Source of the DNA: TMP-24 sp041397305 | GTDB taxonomy: Bacteria; Pseudomonadota; Alphaproteobacteria; Rhodobacterales; Rhodobacteraceae | DNA length: 64,000 bases | Reading direction: 5' to 3' | NCBI GenBank assembly: GCA_041397305.1 | Contig: JAWKWX010000007.1 | Span: 1 to 64,000, forward strand | Part shown: piece by piece, positions 34,158 to 42,488 of the stretch | How the letters are laid out: each line of letters opens with the position of its first letter | How positions within the stretch are numbered: the first letter of the stretch is position 1 | The notes under the pieces: model-generated | What the model was told of the DNA's origin: nothing | What the model saw: only the letters and a program-made list of their open reading frames with translations | Database searches by the model: none | Translations under genes and position numbers: made by a program

Positions 34158-35936
34158 TCAGAACGCCTCGGCGGAAAGCGCCATGACCGGGTCGGCGCCC
34201 GACTGAATGCGGGCGAGGTGCATGGTCGTCGCGGGCAGCTGGCGGGCCATGTAGTAGCGGCCGGTGGCGAGCTTGGTTTCGTAGAACTGCGTGTCGCCGG
34301 TGCCCGCGGCCAGCGCCGCGCGGGCGGCCCTGGCCTGGCGGGCCCACATGTAGCCGAGGCAGACGTGGCCGAAGAGGTGCATGAAATCATAGGAGCCGGA
34401 CAGCGCGGCATTGGGGTTCTTCATGCCTTCGGCCATGAAGAACATCGCCGCCGCCTGCAGGTCCTTGGAGGCGGCTTTCAGCGGATCGAGGAATTGCGCC
34501 TTCAGATCGGCATCGTCTTCGTTGTCCTTGATGAAGCCTTTCACCATCTCGAAGAAGGCCATCACATGCTTGCCGCCGCCCTCGGCCAGTTTCCTGCCCA
34601 CGAGGTCGAGCGCCTGCACGCCGTTCGCGCCTTCGTAGATCATCGCGATGCGGGCGTCGCGGACGAACTGCGACATGCCCTGTTCCTCGATATAGCCATG
34701 GCCGCCCCAGATCTGTTGGGCCTGGACAGTGCTGTCGAAGCCCTTGTCGGTCTGGAAACCCTTGATGACCGGGGTCAGGAGCGAGATCAGCCCCTCGGCC
34801 GCGGCGTCGCCCGAGCGGCGTGCCTTGTCGATGAGCGTGGCGCCCCAGAGGGTGAAGGCGCGGGCGCCCTCGATGAAGCTTTTCTGGTCCATCAGCGCGC
34901 GGCGGATGTCGGGATGGACGATCAGCGGATCGGCCGGGCCGGTCGGGTTCCTGACGCCCGTCACGTCGCGGCCCTGCAGCCGGTCCTTCGCATAGGCAAG
35001 GGCGTTCTGATAGGCGGTCTCGGCCACCGCATAGCCTTGCAGACCCACGCCCAGACGCGCCTCGTTCATCATGGTGAACATCGCGCGCATGCCCTTGTGG
35101 AGTTCCCCCAGCAGGAAGCCGGTCGCGCCGTCATAGTTCATCACGCAGGTCGCATTGCCGTGGATGCCCATCTTTTCCTCGATCTTGCCGACCGAGACGG
35201 CGTTGCGGGCGCCAAGCGAGCCATCCGTATTCACCATGAATTTCGGCACGATAAAGAGCGAGATGCCCTTCGTGCCCTCGCCGCCGCCCGGCACCTTTGC
35301 GAGCACCAGATGGATGACGTTGTCGGACATGTCATGATCGCCCGCCGAGATGAAGATCTTCTGGCCGGTGATCTTGTAGGTGCCGTCGGCCTGCGGTTCG
35401 GCCCTGGTGCGCAACTGGCCGAGGTCGGTGCCGCAATGCGGCTCGGTCAGGTTCATCGTGCCGGTCCAGTCGCAGGAGACCATCTTCGGCAGATAGGTCG
35501 CCTTCTGATCCTCGGTCCCGTGGGCATGGATCGCCGAATAGGCCCCGTGGGTCAGGCCCTGGTACATGTTGAAGGCCATGTTGGCGGAAACGAAGAACTC
35601 GCCCACCGCGGTCGCAAGCACGTAGGCCATGCCCTGACCGCCGTAGGCGGGGTCGCAGTCAAGGGCGGTCCAGCCGCCCTCTTTCATCGCCTGGAACGCC
35701 TGCCTGTAGCCCTTGGGCGTGTAGACCACGCCATTTTCCAGGCGGCAGCCTTCCTGATCGCCGGAAGCGTTCAGCGGGTGGAGGACGTCGCGGGCGATCT
35801 TGCCCGCTTCTTCAAGCACGGCGCCGGTGAAATCCGGCTCCAGTTCCTCGTGACCCGGAACGCCCGACTTCGTGACCTCCAGCACATCGTGCAGGAGGAA
35901 TTGCATGTCACGGGTGGGGGCGTTGTATAGGGTCAT
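34158..35936 (-). CDS. Acyl-CoA dehydrogenase (DmdC-type, 592 aa)
   Basis: This long acyl-CoA dehydrogenase introduces the 2,3-double bond in acyl-CoA and hands electrons to ETF. It has TGTMNLTEPHCGTDLG and KIFISAGDHD (FAD and substrate region), QIWGGHGYIEEQGM and the catalytic Glu motif MIYEGANGVQALDL. The N-terminal MxxYNAPxRDMxFLLHDV extension and C-terminal helical domain place it with the ~590-residue group that includes DmdC (methylmercaptopropionyl-CoA dehydrogenase). No other dmd genes are nearby, so an ordinary fatty acyl-CoA is also possible. A MerR regulator lies 35 bp upstream on the same strand. Confidence 0.93.
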   Translation of the reverse strand: MTLYNAPTRDMQFLLHDVLEVTKSGVPGHEELEPDFTGAVLEEAGKIARDVLHPLNASGDQEGCRLENGVVYTPKGYRQAFQAMKEGGWTALDCDPAYGGQGMAYVLATAVGEFFVSANMAFNMYQGLTHGAYSAIHAHGTEDQKATYLPKMVSCDWTGTMNLTEPHCGTDLGQLRTRAEPQADGTYKITGQKIFISAGDHDMSDNVIHLVLAKVPGGGEGTKGISLFIVPKFMVNTDGSLGARNAVSVGKIEEKMGIHGNATCVMNYDGATGFLLGELHKGMRAMFTMMNEARLGVGLQGYAVAETAYQNALAYAKDRLQGRDVTGVRNPTGPADPLIVHPDIRRALMDQKSFIEGARAFTLWGATLIDKARRSGDAAAEGLISLLTPVIKGFQTDKGFDSTVQAQQIWGGHGYIEEQGMSQFVRDARIAMIYEGANGVQALDLVGRKLAEGGGKHVMAFFEMVKGFIKDNEDDADLKAQFLDPLKAASKDLQAAAMFFMAEGMKNPNAALSGSYDFMHLFGHVCLGYMWARQARAARAALAAGTGDTQFYETKLATGRYYMARQLPATTMHLARIQSGADPVMALSAEAF

Positions 35937-35971
35937 TCGGTCCTCCGGTGGGCTTCGGTCTGAGGGCGGGA

Positions 35972-36361
35972 TCAGGCGGCTTGGGTTTCCGCCCGGCCGA
36001 GGGTCTGTTCGGCGTCGGCGATATGGCCGGCCAGTTCGTTGATGACGGCGTCAAGCGCGGCGCGCTGTTCCATCATTTCCGCCAGACGGCGGCGGGCGGT
36101 TTCGATCGCCTTGGTGATCTGCAGGCCCTCGCCGTCATGGTCGTAGAGGTCGAGGATCTGGCGGATCTCTTCAAGGCTCACGCCGTATTTCTTGCCGCGC
36201 AGGATCAGTTTCAGCCGCGCGCGGTCGCGCCTGTTGTAGAGCCGTCTCTGGCCCTCGCGCAGCGGGAACAGAAGCTCCTTCTGCTCGTAGAAGCGCAGCG
36301 TGCGCGGCGTGACGTCGAACGCCTCGCACATGGCACGGATGCCCATCAACTCTTCGCTCAC
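35972..36361 (-). CDS. MerR-family regulator of beta-oxidation genes
   Basis: The 129-residue protein has a MerR winged helix (MGIRAMCEAFDVTPRTLRFYEQ, then RRLYNRRDRARLKLILRGKKYG) and a C-terminal coiled coil for dimerisation (AIETARRRLAEMMEQRAALDAVI). It lacks a Cys-containing metal site. It matches the small MerR group (LiuR-like) that controls acyl-CoA and branched-chain catabolism in proteobacteria. It lies immediately upstream of the acyl-CoA dehydrogenase gene and downstream of a related MerR gene. Operator-like motifs fill the gap upstream of it. Confidence 0.9.
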   Translation of the reverse strand: MSEELMGIRAMCEAFDVTPRTLRFYEQKELLFPLREGQRRLYNRRDRARLKLILRGKKYGVSLEEIRQILDLYDHDGEGLQITKAIETARRRLAEMMEQRAALDAVINELAGHIADAEQTLGRAETQAA

Positions 36362-36432
36362 GTCTCATATCCTTTCGACTGTTTCGCAGGAAAACAGCAG
36401 ATGCCGGTTGGATATGGATGCTACAAGCCAAG

Positions 36433-36531
36433 ATGACGTTAAGGTAATCGTGACGTCGCGTAAGAATTTTTCTGACGAAACGTCATTGCAAAACGATCGG
36501 TTCAGAGGAAATTTCTTGACCTAGCGTCAGG
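36433..36531. promoter_or_regulatory. Three operator-like motifs between the two MerR genes
   Basis: In the 205-bp gap: ATGACGTTAAGGTAA (36433-36447), GTGACGTCGCGTAAG (36451-36465) and TTGACCTAGCGTCAGG (36516-36531). Read in one orientation they share a TTAC or TGAC arm and a CGTCA arm with a spacer of 4-5 bp, close to published LiuR-type MerR sites (TTGACGT...ACGTCAA). The DNA here is noticeably AT-richer, as expected for a promoter. Confidence 0.55.
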
Positions 36532-36566
36532 CGAGTTCCGGGCCGAAGCTGACCTGGGGGAAGATT

Positions 36567-36938
36567 TCAGCCGTCCAGATTCGCGGCACTCGAATCTCTC
36601 AGGGCGCGCAGGTCGGCGATGGTCGTGTCCAGTTCGGCGCGCTGCTTTTCCAGTTCCTTCAGCTGCCGGTCGGCAAGCTCTATCCAGACGAGATTCTGCT
36701 CGCGCGTCCCCTTCTGATTGTAGAGGAGAAGCCATTGGCGGATTTCCTCGAGGCTGAAGCCGAAACGGCGGCCGCGCAGGATGAGCTTCATCCGCGCGAT
36801 CTCTCGCGGGCCATAGAAGCGCGAGCGGCCTTCCTTGATGGGGGCCAGAAGCTCGATGTACTCGTAATAGCGCAAGGTGCGCGGCGTCACGTCGAAGCGT
36901 ACGCACATGTCCTTGAAGCTGATCGGCTGGTCCGTCAT
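36567..36938 (-). CDS. Second MerR-family regulator
   Basis: The 123-residue protein is paralogous to the MerR protein at 35972: ISFKDMCVRFDVTPRTLRYYEY, then SRFYGPREIARMKLILRGRRFGFSLEE, and a coiled-coil tail (RQLKELEKQRAELDTTIADL). The start at ATG 36938 follows GGGAGGACGGTG; an earlier in-frame start lacks such a site. Two neighbouring, similar MerR regulators with alike operators could cross-regulate. Its own promoter region holds the motif CCTGACGCGAAGGTAA just upstream of the ribosome-binding site. Confidence 0.88.
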   Translation of the reverse strand: MTDQPISFKDMCVRFDVTPRTLRYYEYIELLAPIKEGRSRFYGPREIARMKLILRGRRFGFSLEEIRQWLLLYNQKGTREQNLVWIELADRQLKELEKQRAELDTTIADLRALRDSSAANLDG

Positions 36939-36948
36939 CACCGTCCTC

Positions 36949-36966
36949 CCTGACGCGAAGGTAAGG
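36949..36966 (-). promoter_or_regulatory. MerR-type operator candidate upstream of the second MerR gene
   Basis: The minus strand reads CCTTACCTTCGCGTCAGG, the clearest instance of the TTAC-N5-CGTCA motif, immediately before the ribosome-binding site. Binding here could give autoregulation. Confidence 0.5.
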
Positions 36967-36987
36967 CGAGAGGCAGGAGGTGACAAC

Positions 36988-38136
36988 TCAGTTCAGAAAG
37001 CCCGGCGCGAAGAAATACAATCCATAGGCGACGATCAGCGCGGGGATGGTGGAAAAGACCGTGGCCATGATCGCCGCGCGGGGCGCGAGGGCGATGGCGG
37101 GGAAAAGCGCGTCGCCGTCGTTCGAGATTGCATTGGCGGCGAGCGCGGCGAACGGGATCGCGCCGTTCACGTAGAGCGTGGCGACCAGAACCTGGGGCCC
37201 GCAGCCGGGGATGAAGCCCACCGCCGCCCCGACGAGCGGCAGGACCGGCGCGATCGCGGCGAACAGCGCCTTGAGGTCGAGGCCGGCGAACTGCGCGAGA
37301 TAGTCGTAGGTCAGGTAGGCGGCGATCACCCAGACCGAGATGAAGGCGGTTTCCTCGGCCATCCGCGTCACCGGGCGATCGGCCGGGTTGGTCATGGCGG
37401 TGACAGGCGAGAAGGCCCAGATCAGAAGGCCCGTCGCCACGCCCGCAAGCGCGATCCAATCGACGGGCAGGGGGCCGAAGGCGGTGATCTCCACCTGGCC
37501 GATCTGCGCGGCGCCGACGACGAGACCGGGCAGAACCGGCGTGAGATAGGCCCAGTCGCGCGCCCGCGGCCGGCCGATCCGGGGCGCGATGTCGCAGGCG
37601 CCGCCGGTCGGGCGGTAATCGACGGTGACGAACCGGTCGATCAGCCAGCCGGTCAGGATGCCGACCGCGAATTGCAGCGGCAGAAGGACAAGCGCCGCAT
37701 CGGGCCGCGTGGCGATGAGAAGGAAGGCGGCATCGCCCATCGTCGCAGTCAGCGCGGCGACCACCGCGCCGAAGGAAACCTTGCCCGAGGCATAGGCGGC
37801 GACCACCACCACCGCGCCGCCGCAGCCGGGTGTTGCGCCGAGGAAGGCGGCCATCGGAACCTGCAGGGCTTTCGCGCCCCCCATCGCATCGCCAAGGTCG
37901 AAACCGAAGAGTTTTTCTGCGCCATAGAAGAGCAGAAGAGTTGCCGCCACGAAGACCGAGACCTGGACGAAAGCGTCGACCATCAGCCCGCGCGTTACCT
38001 CGCCGAGGAACCCCGGCGCCAGCGCGAGGGCCGCAAGAAGCGCGACGGTCAAGAGCCGACCGGGCCGCACGCCCGCGAACCTGATGGTCGGGGATACAGC
38101 GGCAGACGTCGGGGTGGGGGGCGATAGATCGGTCAT
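36988..38136 (-). CDS. Putative heavy-metal/manganese exporter (ArsP_2-like)
   Basis: The 382-residue polytopic protein has about ten hydrophobic helices in two related halves, each with a GATPGCGGAVV- or GFIPGCGPQVL-type signature and GDAAF or GDALF motif. This repeat-with-PGCG layout matches the putative 10TM heavy-metal exporter family often annotated as a manganese transporter. Export of Mn or another divalent metal is inferred. A Fur/Mur-like box and a hairpin lie in its promoter region. It is divergent from the thioesterase pair. Confidence 0.8.
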   Translation of the reverse strand: MTDLSPPTPTSAAVSPTIRFAGVRPGRLLTVALLAALALAPGFLGEVTRGLMVDAFVQVSVFVAATLLLFYGAEKLFGFDLGDAMGGAKALQVPMAAFLGATPGCGGAVVVVAAYASGKVSFGAVVAALTATMGDAAFLLIATRPDAALVLLPLQFAVGILTGWLIDRFVTVDYRPTGGACDIAPRIGRPRARDWAYLTPVLPGLVVGAAQIGQVEITAFGPLPVDWIALAGVATGLLIWAFSPVTAMTNPADRPVTRMAEETAFISVWVIAAYLTYDYLAQFAGLDLKALFAAIAPVLPLVGAAVGFIPGCGPQVLVATLYVNGAIPFAALAANAISNDGDALFPAIALAPRAAIMATVFSTIPALIVAYGLYFFAPGFLN

Positions 38137-38145
38137 CGGGCCTTC

Positions 38146-38167
38146 TTGCGACTAATTCTCAATTGCA
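38146..38167. promoter_or_regulatory. Fur/Mur-like box
   Basis: On the minus strand TGCAATTGAGAAT followed by TAGTCGCAA resembles the classical Fur box TGCAAATGAGAATNATTCGCA with only a few mismatches. It lies 10 bp upstream of the exporter start, a position that fits control by Fur or its manganese-sensing relative Mur. Confidence 0.5.
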
Positions 38168-38174
38168 GAAGATA

Positions 38175-38200
38175 GCGCTTGCAGGCGAATATGCAAGCGC
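38175..38200. promoter_or_regulatory. Perfect 9-bp inverted repeat GCGCTTGCA/TGCAAGCGC
   Basis: The arms (38175-38183 and 38192-38200) flank an 8-bp loop GGCGAATA in the 100-bp divergent region between the exporter and the thioesterases. It could be a second operator or a hairpin in a leader transcript. Confidence 0.5.
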
Positions 38201-38236
38201 CAATAACTGCCGGGTGCCCTGACCCATGGAGATGTG

Positions 38237-38674
38237 ATGAGCGAGGCCGACAAGCTGAAGATCGGCGCAAAGTTCGTTGAGGCGCTGCCCCATGCCCGCG
38301 CGCTTGGCATGAAGCTTGACGCGATCGGGGCGGGGATCGCGTCGATCTCGATGCCTTATGACGAGCGGCTGATCGGCGATCCCGAGACGCGGGTCATTCA
38401 TGGCGGCGCGGTCTCGGCCCTGATGGACACCTGCTGCGGCACGGCGGTGATGAGCCATCCCTCGGCGCCGCGCGGGACGGCGACGCTGGACCTTCGGATC
38501 GATTACATGCGGCCCGCGACGCCCGGACAAAGGATCACGGCGCGGGCCGAATGCTACAATGTCACCCGCTCGGTCGCTTTCGTGCGTGCCACAGCGCATG
38601 ACGAGGACGAGGGGCGCATCGTCGCCATGGCGACCGGCGCCTTCACCGTCGAGCGCGGGGAGGGGGGCAAATGA
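38237..38674 (+). CDS. PaaI-family hotdog thioesterase
   Basis: The 145-residue protein has the PaaI/ACOT13 hotdog motif: RVIHGGAVSALMDTCCGTAV, where HGG and the Asp are the active-site elements, followed by ATLDLRIDYMRPA. It should hydrolyse small acyl-CoA esters in the cytoplasm as a homotetramer. The start at ATG 38237 is supported by GGAG five bases upstream. The stop overlaps the start of the next thioesterase (ATGA), an arrangement suggesting joint function, possibly a heteromer. Confidence 0.9.
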   Translation: MSEADKLKIGAKFVEALPHARALGMKLDAIGAGIASISMPYDERLIGDPETRVIHGGAVSALMDTCCGTAVMSHPSAPRGTATLDLRIDYMRPATPGQRITARAECYNVTRSVAFVRATAHDEDEGRIVAMATGAFTVERGEGGK

Positions 38675-39186
38675 GCCGCCGCCCGCCGCCCGAACCCGTC
38701 CATCTCGTCAAGGGTCGCCGCGACGCGGCGCTGAAGGCGCTTGTCGAGGGCGTGCCCTATATCCGCTTCCTTGGCATCCAGTTCGACCGGCGCGGGGATG
38801 AGCTGACCGCGGTTCTGCCGTTCAACGAAAGCCATATCGGCAATCCGTTTCTGCCGGCGCTTCATGGCGGAGTGACGGCGGCCTTCCTGGAAGTTGCCTC
38901 GATCGTCGAACTGAGCTGGACGATGATCTGGGAGGATCTGGAAAGCGGGACGCTCGATGCGGCACGTCTGGCCGAGGGCGGTCTGCCGCGGCTGCCGAAG
39001 ACCATCGATTTCACCGTGGACTATCTGCGTTCGGGTCTGCCGCGCGACGCCTATGCAAGGGCGCGGGTCAACCGGTCGGGGCGGCGCTATGCCTCGGTCC
39101 ATGTCGAGGCCTGGCAGGACAATCGTTCGCGCCTCTTTGCGCAGGCGACCGGGCATTTCCTGATGCCAGAACGCCCGGAGCCCTGA
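38671..39186 (+). CDS. Second PaaI-like hotdog thioesterase
   Basis: The 171-residue protein shows the same fold: FLPALHGGVTAAFLEVASI for the HGG active-site helix and TIDFTVDYLRSGLPRDAYARARV for the strand region. The usual Asp/Glu on the helix is Glu here (FLEVAS). It is probably also an acyl-CoA thioesterase. The gene overlaps the first thioesterase and is followed after one base by the MATE gene, so the three form an operon. Confidence 0.88.
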   Translation: MSRRPPPEPVHLVKGRRDAALKALVEGVPYIRFLGIQFDRRGDELTAVLPFNESHIGNPFLPALHGGVTAAFLEVASIVELSWTMIWEDLESGTLDAARLAEGGLPRLPKTIDFTVDYLRSGLPRDAYARARVNRSGRRYASVHVEAWQDNRSRLFAQATGHFLMPERPEP

Positions 39187-39187
39187 G

Positions 39188-40495
39188 GTGAGCCAACCCG
39201 TCACCCATTCCCGCGTCTTCAGGATCGCGGCGCCGATCGTCCTGTCGAACGCGACCGTTCCCTTGCTGGGTGCGGTCGATACCGGCGTCGTGGGCCAGAT
39301 GGGGCTGGCCGCACCGATTGGCGCGGTGGGGATCGGCGCGGTGGCACTTGCCACCTTCTACTGGGCCTTCGGGTTCCTGCGGATGGGCACGACGGGCCTC
39401 GCCGCGCAGGCGCTTGGCGCGGGCGACCGGGACGAGCAGGGCGCGATCCTGATACGGGCGCTGATGATCGCTTTCGCGGCGGGGGCGGCCTTCGTGCTGC
39501 TGCAGGTGCCGATCTTCGCGCTCGCCTTTCGGGTGGCGCCCGCCTCGGCCGAGGTCGAGACGCTGGCGCGGAGCTATCTGGCAATCCGCATCTGGGGGGC
39601 ACCGGCCACCATCGCGATCTATGCGCTGACCGGCTGGCTGATCGCGGCCGAACGCACGCGGTCGGTTCTGGTGCTGCAGGTCTGGATGAACGGGCTGAAC
39701 ATCCTTCTCGACCTCTGGTTCGTCCTTGGCCTTGGCTGGGGGGTGGAAGGGGTGGCGATCGCGACGCTGATCGCTGAATGGACGGGGCTGGCGGTCGGCC
39801 TCTTCCTCTGCCGGAACGGGCTGTCGCTGGCGGCGCTGCGGGACCGCGCGCGGATCCTCGACCGGGTGAAGCTGCGCCGCATGGCCTCGGTCAACGGCGA
39901 CATCATGCTGCGTTCGATCATCCTGCAGGGCGCTTTCACCTCGTTCGTCTTTCTGGGCGCGCGCTTCGGCGATGTGACGCTCGCGGCCAATCAGGTATTG
40001 CTGCAATTCCTGGAGATCACGGCTTACGCGCTCGACGGCTTCGCCTTTGCCGCCGAGGCGCTGGTCGGTCAGGCGGTGGGCGCCCGTTCGGTGCCGCTTC
40101 TGCGGCGCTCGGCCTGGTTGCCGTCGCAATGGGGGGCGGGGGGCGCGCTTGTGCTGGGGCTTGGCTTCTGGCTTGCGGGTCCCGCGATCATCGACCTGAT
40201 GACGACCGAACCCGATGTGCGCGCGGCGGCGCGCGGATGGTTGATCTGGGTGGCGCTGTCGCCGGTGGTGGGGATCGCCTGCTGGATGCTCGACGGTATC
40301 TTCATCGGCGCGACACGCGGCCGCGACATGCGGATGGCGATGATCGAGATGGCGCTTTTCTATGTGCCGGCGCTCTGGCTGCTACCCAAGGTCTTCGGCA
40401 ACGATGGTCTCTGGGCGGCGCTTCTCATGATGTTCGTCTTTCGCGCCATCAGCCTCGGCCGCCGCTATCCGAGGATCGAGCGGGCACTGGCCTGA
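39188..40495 (+). CDS. MATE-family efflux transporter (DinF-like)
   Basis: The 435-residue inner-membrane protein has twelve predicted helices in two homologous bundles, with IAAPIVLSNATVPLLGAVDTGVVGQ at the start, the usual DinF/NorM N-terminus. MATE pumps export cationic drugs or metabolites using Na+ or H+ gradients. The GTG start lies one base after the preceding stop, so it is translationally coupled to the thioesterases. The substrate is unknown. Confidence 0.92.
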   Translation: MSQPVTHSRVFRIAAPIVLSNATVPLLGAVDTGVVGQMGLAAPIGAVGIGAVALATFYWAFGFLRMGTTGLAAQALGAGDRDEQGAILIRALMIAFAAGAAFVLLQVPIFALAFRVAPASAEVETLARSYLAIRIWGAPATIAIYALTGWLIAAERTRSVLVLQVWMNGLNILLDLWFVLGLGWGVEGVAIATLIAEWTGLAVGLFLCRNGLSLAALRDRARILDRVKLRRMASVNGDIMLRSIILQGAFTSFVFLGARFGDVTLAANQVLLQFLEITAYALDGFAFAAEALVGQAVGARSVPLLRRSAWLPSQWGAGGALVLGLGFWLAGPAIIDLMTTEPDVRAAARGWLIWVALSPVVGIACWMLDGIFIGATRGRDMRMAMIEMALFYVPALWLLPKVFGNDGLWAALLMMFVFRAISLGRRYPRIERALA

Positions 40496-40534
40496 GGCGG
40501 GATCGTCGGTGCGCTGCGTGCCTCCTTGCGCGCC

Positions 40535-40846
40535 TCAATCCCGCGCGGCCTTCTCGGCCAGCCCGGACATTCCCTCGCGCCGTTCGAGTTCGGCCAGCAC
40601 ATCGGCCAGGGTCACCTCGCGCGCGGCGAGCATGACGAGCAGGTGGTAAAGCACATCCGCCGCCTCGGCGGTCAGCCGGTCGCGATCGCCCTTCACCGCC
40701 TCGATGATCGCCTCGACGGCTTCTTCGCCGAATTTCTCGGCGCATTTCTCCGGCCCCTTGGCGAGGAGGTTCGCCGTCCAGGAGCTTTCGGGATCGGCCT
40801 CCTTGCGGGCGGCGATGGTCGCGGCGAGACGGTCGAGCGCGGTCAT
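40535..40846 (-). CDS. hisE: Phosphoribosyl-ATP pyrophosphatase
   Basis: The 103-residue MazG-like all-alpha enzyme removes pyrophosphate from PR-ATP, the second step of histidine synthesis. GPEKCAEKFGEEAVEAIIEAV and the Asp of AEAADVLYHLLVML carry the acidic Mg-binding residues. The start at ATG 40846 overlaps the hisF stop by four bases (ATGA). It is the last gene of the hisA-hisF-hisE run. HisI, which would complete the usual HisIE pair, is not in the window. Confidence 0.96.
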   Translation of the reverse strand: MTALDRLAATIAARKEADPESSWTANLLAKGPEKCAEKFGEEAVEAIIEAVKGDRDRLTAEAADVLYHLLVMLAAREVTLADVLAELERREGMSGLAEKAARD

Positions 40847-41604
40847 GAGAGCCTCATCGGAATGCCCGCGCGGGCCATATGTTCCTTGGCCTCGCGGATC
40901 GTGTAGGTGCCGAAATGGAAGATCGAGGCGGCAAGGACGGCGCTGGCATGGCCTTCGGTCACGCCCTCGACCAGATGGTCGAGCGTGCCGACGCCGCCCG
41001 AGGCGATCACCGGCAGGTCGACCGCATCGGCGATGGCGCGGGTGAGAGGCAGGTTGAAGCCCGCGCGCGTGCCGTCGCGGTCCATCGAGGTCAGCAGGAT
41101 CTCGCCCGCGCCCCTGGCGGCGACGGTGCGGGCGAAGTCCACCGCGTCGATGCCGGTGGCCTTCCGCCCGCCATGGGTGAAGATCTCCCACCGGCCCGGT
41201 TCGACGGTCTTGGCGTCGATCGCCACGACGATACATTGCGACCCGAACCGGTCGGCCGCCTCGGCCACCACATCGGGGTTGGCGACGGCGGCGGAATTGA
41301 ACGAGACCTTGTCGGCACCGGCAAGCAGAAGGGCGCGGACATCCTCGTGCGTGCGCACGCCGCCGCCCACGGTCAGGGGAATGTAGCATTGCTCGGCGGT
41401 GCGGGTGACGAGGTCGAACATCGTGCTGCGGTTTTCGTGGGTCGCATGGATGTCGAGAAAACACAGCTCGTCCGCGCCCGCCGCGTCATAGGCCTTGGCC
41501 GCCTCGACCGGGTCGCCCGCATCGACGAGATCGACGAAGTTCACGCCCTTGACCACGCGGCCGTCGGCCACGTCGAGGCAGGGGATGATGCGGGTCTTCA
41601 GCAT
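40843..41604 (-). CDS. hisF: Imidazole glycerol phosphate synthase, cyclase subunit
   Basis: The 253-residue TIM barrel joins ammonia from HisH to PRFAR, giving IGP and AICAR. Catalytic Asp residues are in PCLDVADGRVVKG (Asp11) and the DRDGTRAG segment (Asp about 130). The phosphate-binding halves are in VGGGVRT and ASGGVG. It works with HisH, encoded 2.3 kb away in the same cluster. A 164-bp gap with a repeat hairpin separates it from hisA. Confidence 0.98.
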   Translation of the reverse strand: MLKTRIIPCLDVADGRVVKGVNFVDLVDAGDPVEAAKAYDAAGADELCFLDIHATHENRSTMFDLVTRTAEQCYIPLTVGGGVRTHEDVRALLLAGADKVSFNSAAVANPDVVAEAADRFGSQCIVVAIDAKTVEPGRWEIFTHGGRKATGIDAVDFARTVAARGAGEILLTSMDRDGTRAGFNLPLTRAIADAVDLPVIASGGVGTLDHLVEGVTEGHASAVLAASIFHFGTYTIREAKEHMARAGIPMRLS

Positions 41605-41639
41605 GGGGCGCGTCCTTTCGGCCCCCTCCTAGCGCGGCA

Positions 41640-41768
41640 GTCGCCGTCGGGGAAGGGCTTTCCGCCGCGCCCGTCCCGGAACAGGCGGGTAGTCCCCTTA
41701 GGGGCCGATCCGCCGGGGGGCGCTGCCCCCCGTACGCCCCGGAGGATTTGGAGACAGAAAGTGGAGCG
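41640..41768 (-). repeat. 3'-end GC-hairpin repeat after hisA
   Basis: A perfect hairpin (GGGGGGC at 41715-41721, GCT loop, GCCCCCC at 41725-41731) follows the hisA stop. Read on the minus strand the order is CTTTCTGTCTCCAAATCCTC then the hairpin, the same order as after the cupin gene at 17361. A second short stem, AGTCCCCTTAGGGGCC, lies further on. Confidence 0.6.
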
Positions 41769-42488
41769 TCAGGGGGCGAGCGCCCTGAGGGCCTGGGCAA
41801 GATCGATCGCCCCATCATAAAGCGCGCGGCCCGAGATGGCGCCGGCGATGACGCCCGTGTCGCGCAGCGCGAGGAGGTCGGCGAGCGAGGAGACGCCGCC
41901 CGAGGCGATCACCGGAATGGTGACGGCCCGGGCGAGGGCGACGGTCGCCTCGATGTTCGGGCCGCCCATGGCGCCGTCACGGTTGATGTCGGTGTAGATG
42001 AGCGCGGCGACGCCCGCATCCTCGAAGGACCGTGCGAGGTCGGTGACCATCACGTCGGTGTCCTCGGCCCAGCCCTTGGTGGCGACGCGGCCGCCGCGTG
42101 CGTCGATGCCGACCGCCACCTGGCCCGGAAAGGCGCGGGCGGCTTCGCGGACGAGGGCGGGGTTTTCCACGGCGACGGTGCCGAGGATGACGCGGGCGAG
42201 GCCTTTCGAGAGCCACATCCCGATCGTCGCCATGTCGCGGATGCCGCCGCCGAGCTGGGCGGGGACCTTGACCCGCGCGAGGATCGCCTCGACCGCCGCG
42301 CCATTGACCGGCTGGCCCGCGAAGGCGCCGTTGAGGTCGACGAGATGCAGCCATTCGCAGCCCGCGCCTTCGAACAGGGCGGCCTGGGCGGCCGGGTCGG
42401 AGCCGAAGATCGTGGCCTTGTCCATCTCGCCATGCAGAAGCCGGACGCAATTGCCGTCCTTGAGGTCGATGGCGGGGTAAAGGATCAT
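41769..42488 (-). CDS. hisA: ProFAR isomerase (phosphoribosyl-formimino AICAR isomerase)
   Basis: The 239-residue TIM barrel isomerises ProFAR to PRFAR, the substrate of HisF. Catalytic Asp8 is in YPAIDLKDG and the second Asp in YTDINRDGAM; VILGTVAVENP and VIASGGVSS are the phosphate-binding loops. Length is normal. On the minus strand it follows glsA, but the convergent DUF2147 gene lies between the two, so hisA probably has its own promoter. Confidence 0.98.
   Translation of the reverse strand: MILYPAIDLKDGNCVRLLHGEMDKATIFGSDPAAQAALFEGAGCEWLHLVDLNGAFAGQPVNGAAVEAILARVKVPAQLGGGIRDMATIGMWLSKGLARVILGTVAVENPALVREAARAFPGQVAVGIDARGGRVATKGWAEDTDVMVTDLARSFEDAGVAALIYTDINRDGAMGGPNIEATVALARAVTIPVIASGGVSSLADLLALRDTGVIAGAISGRALYDGAIDLAQALRALAP

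Noticed and set aside
24150..35936. DMSP (methylmercaptopropionate) degradation cluster
   Set aside because: DmdB- and DmdC-like genes are 8 kb apart and neither dmdA nor dmdD is present; general acyl-CoA metabolism explains them as well.
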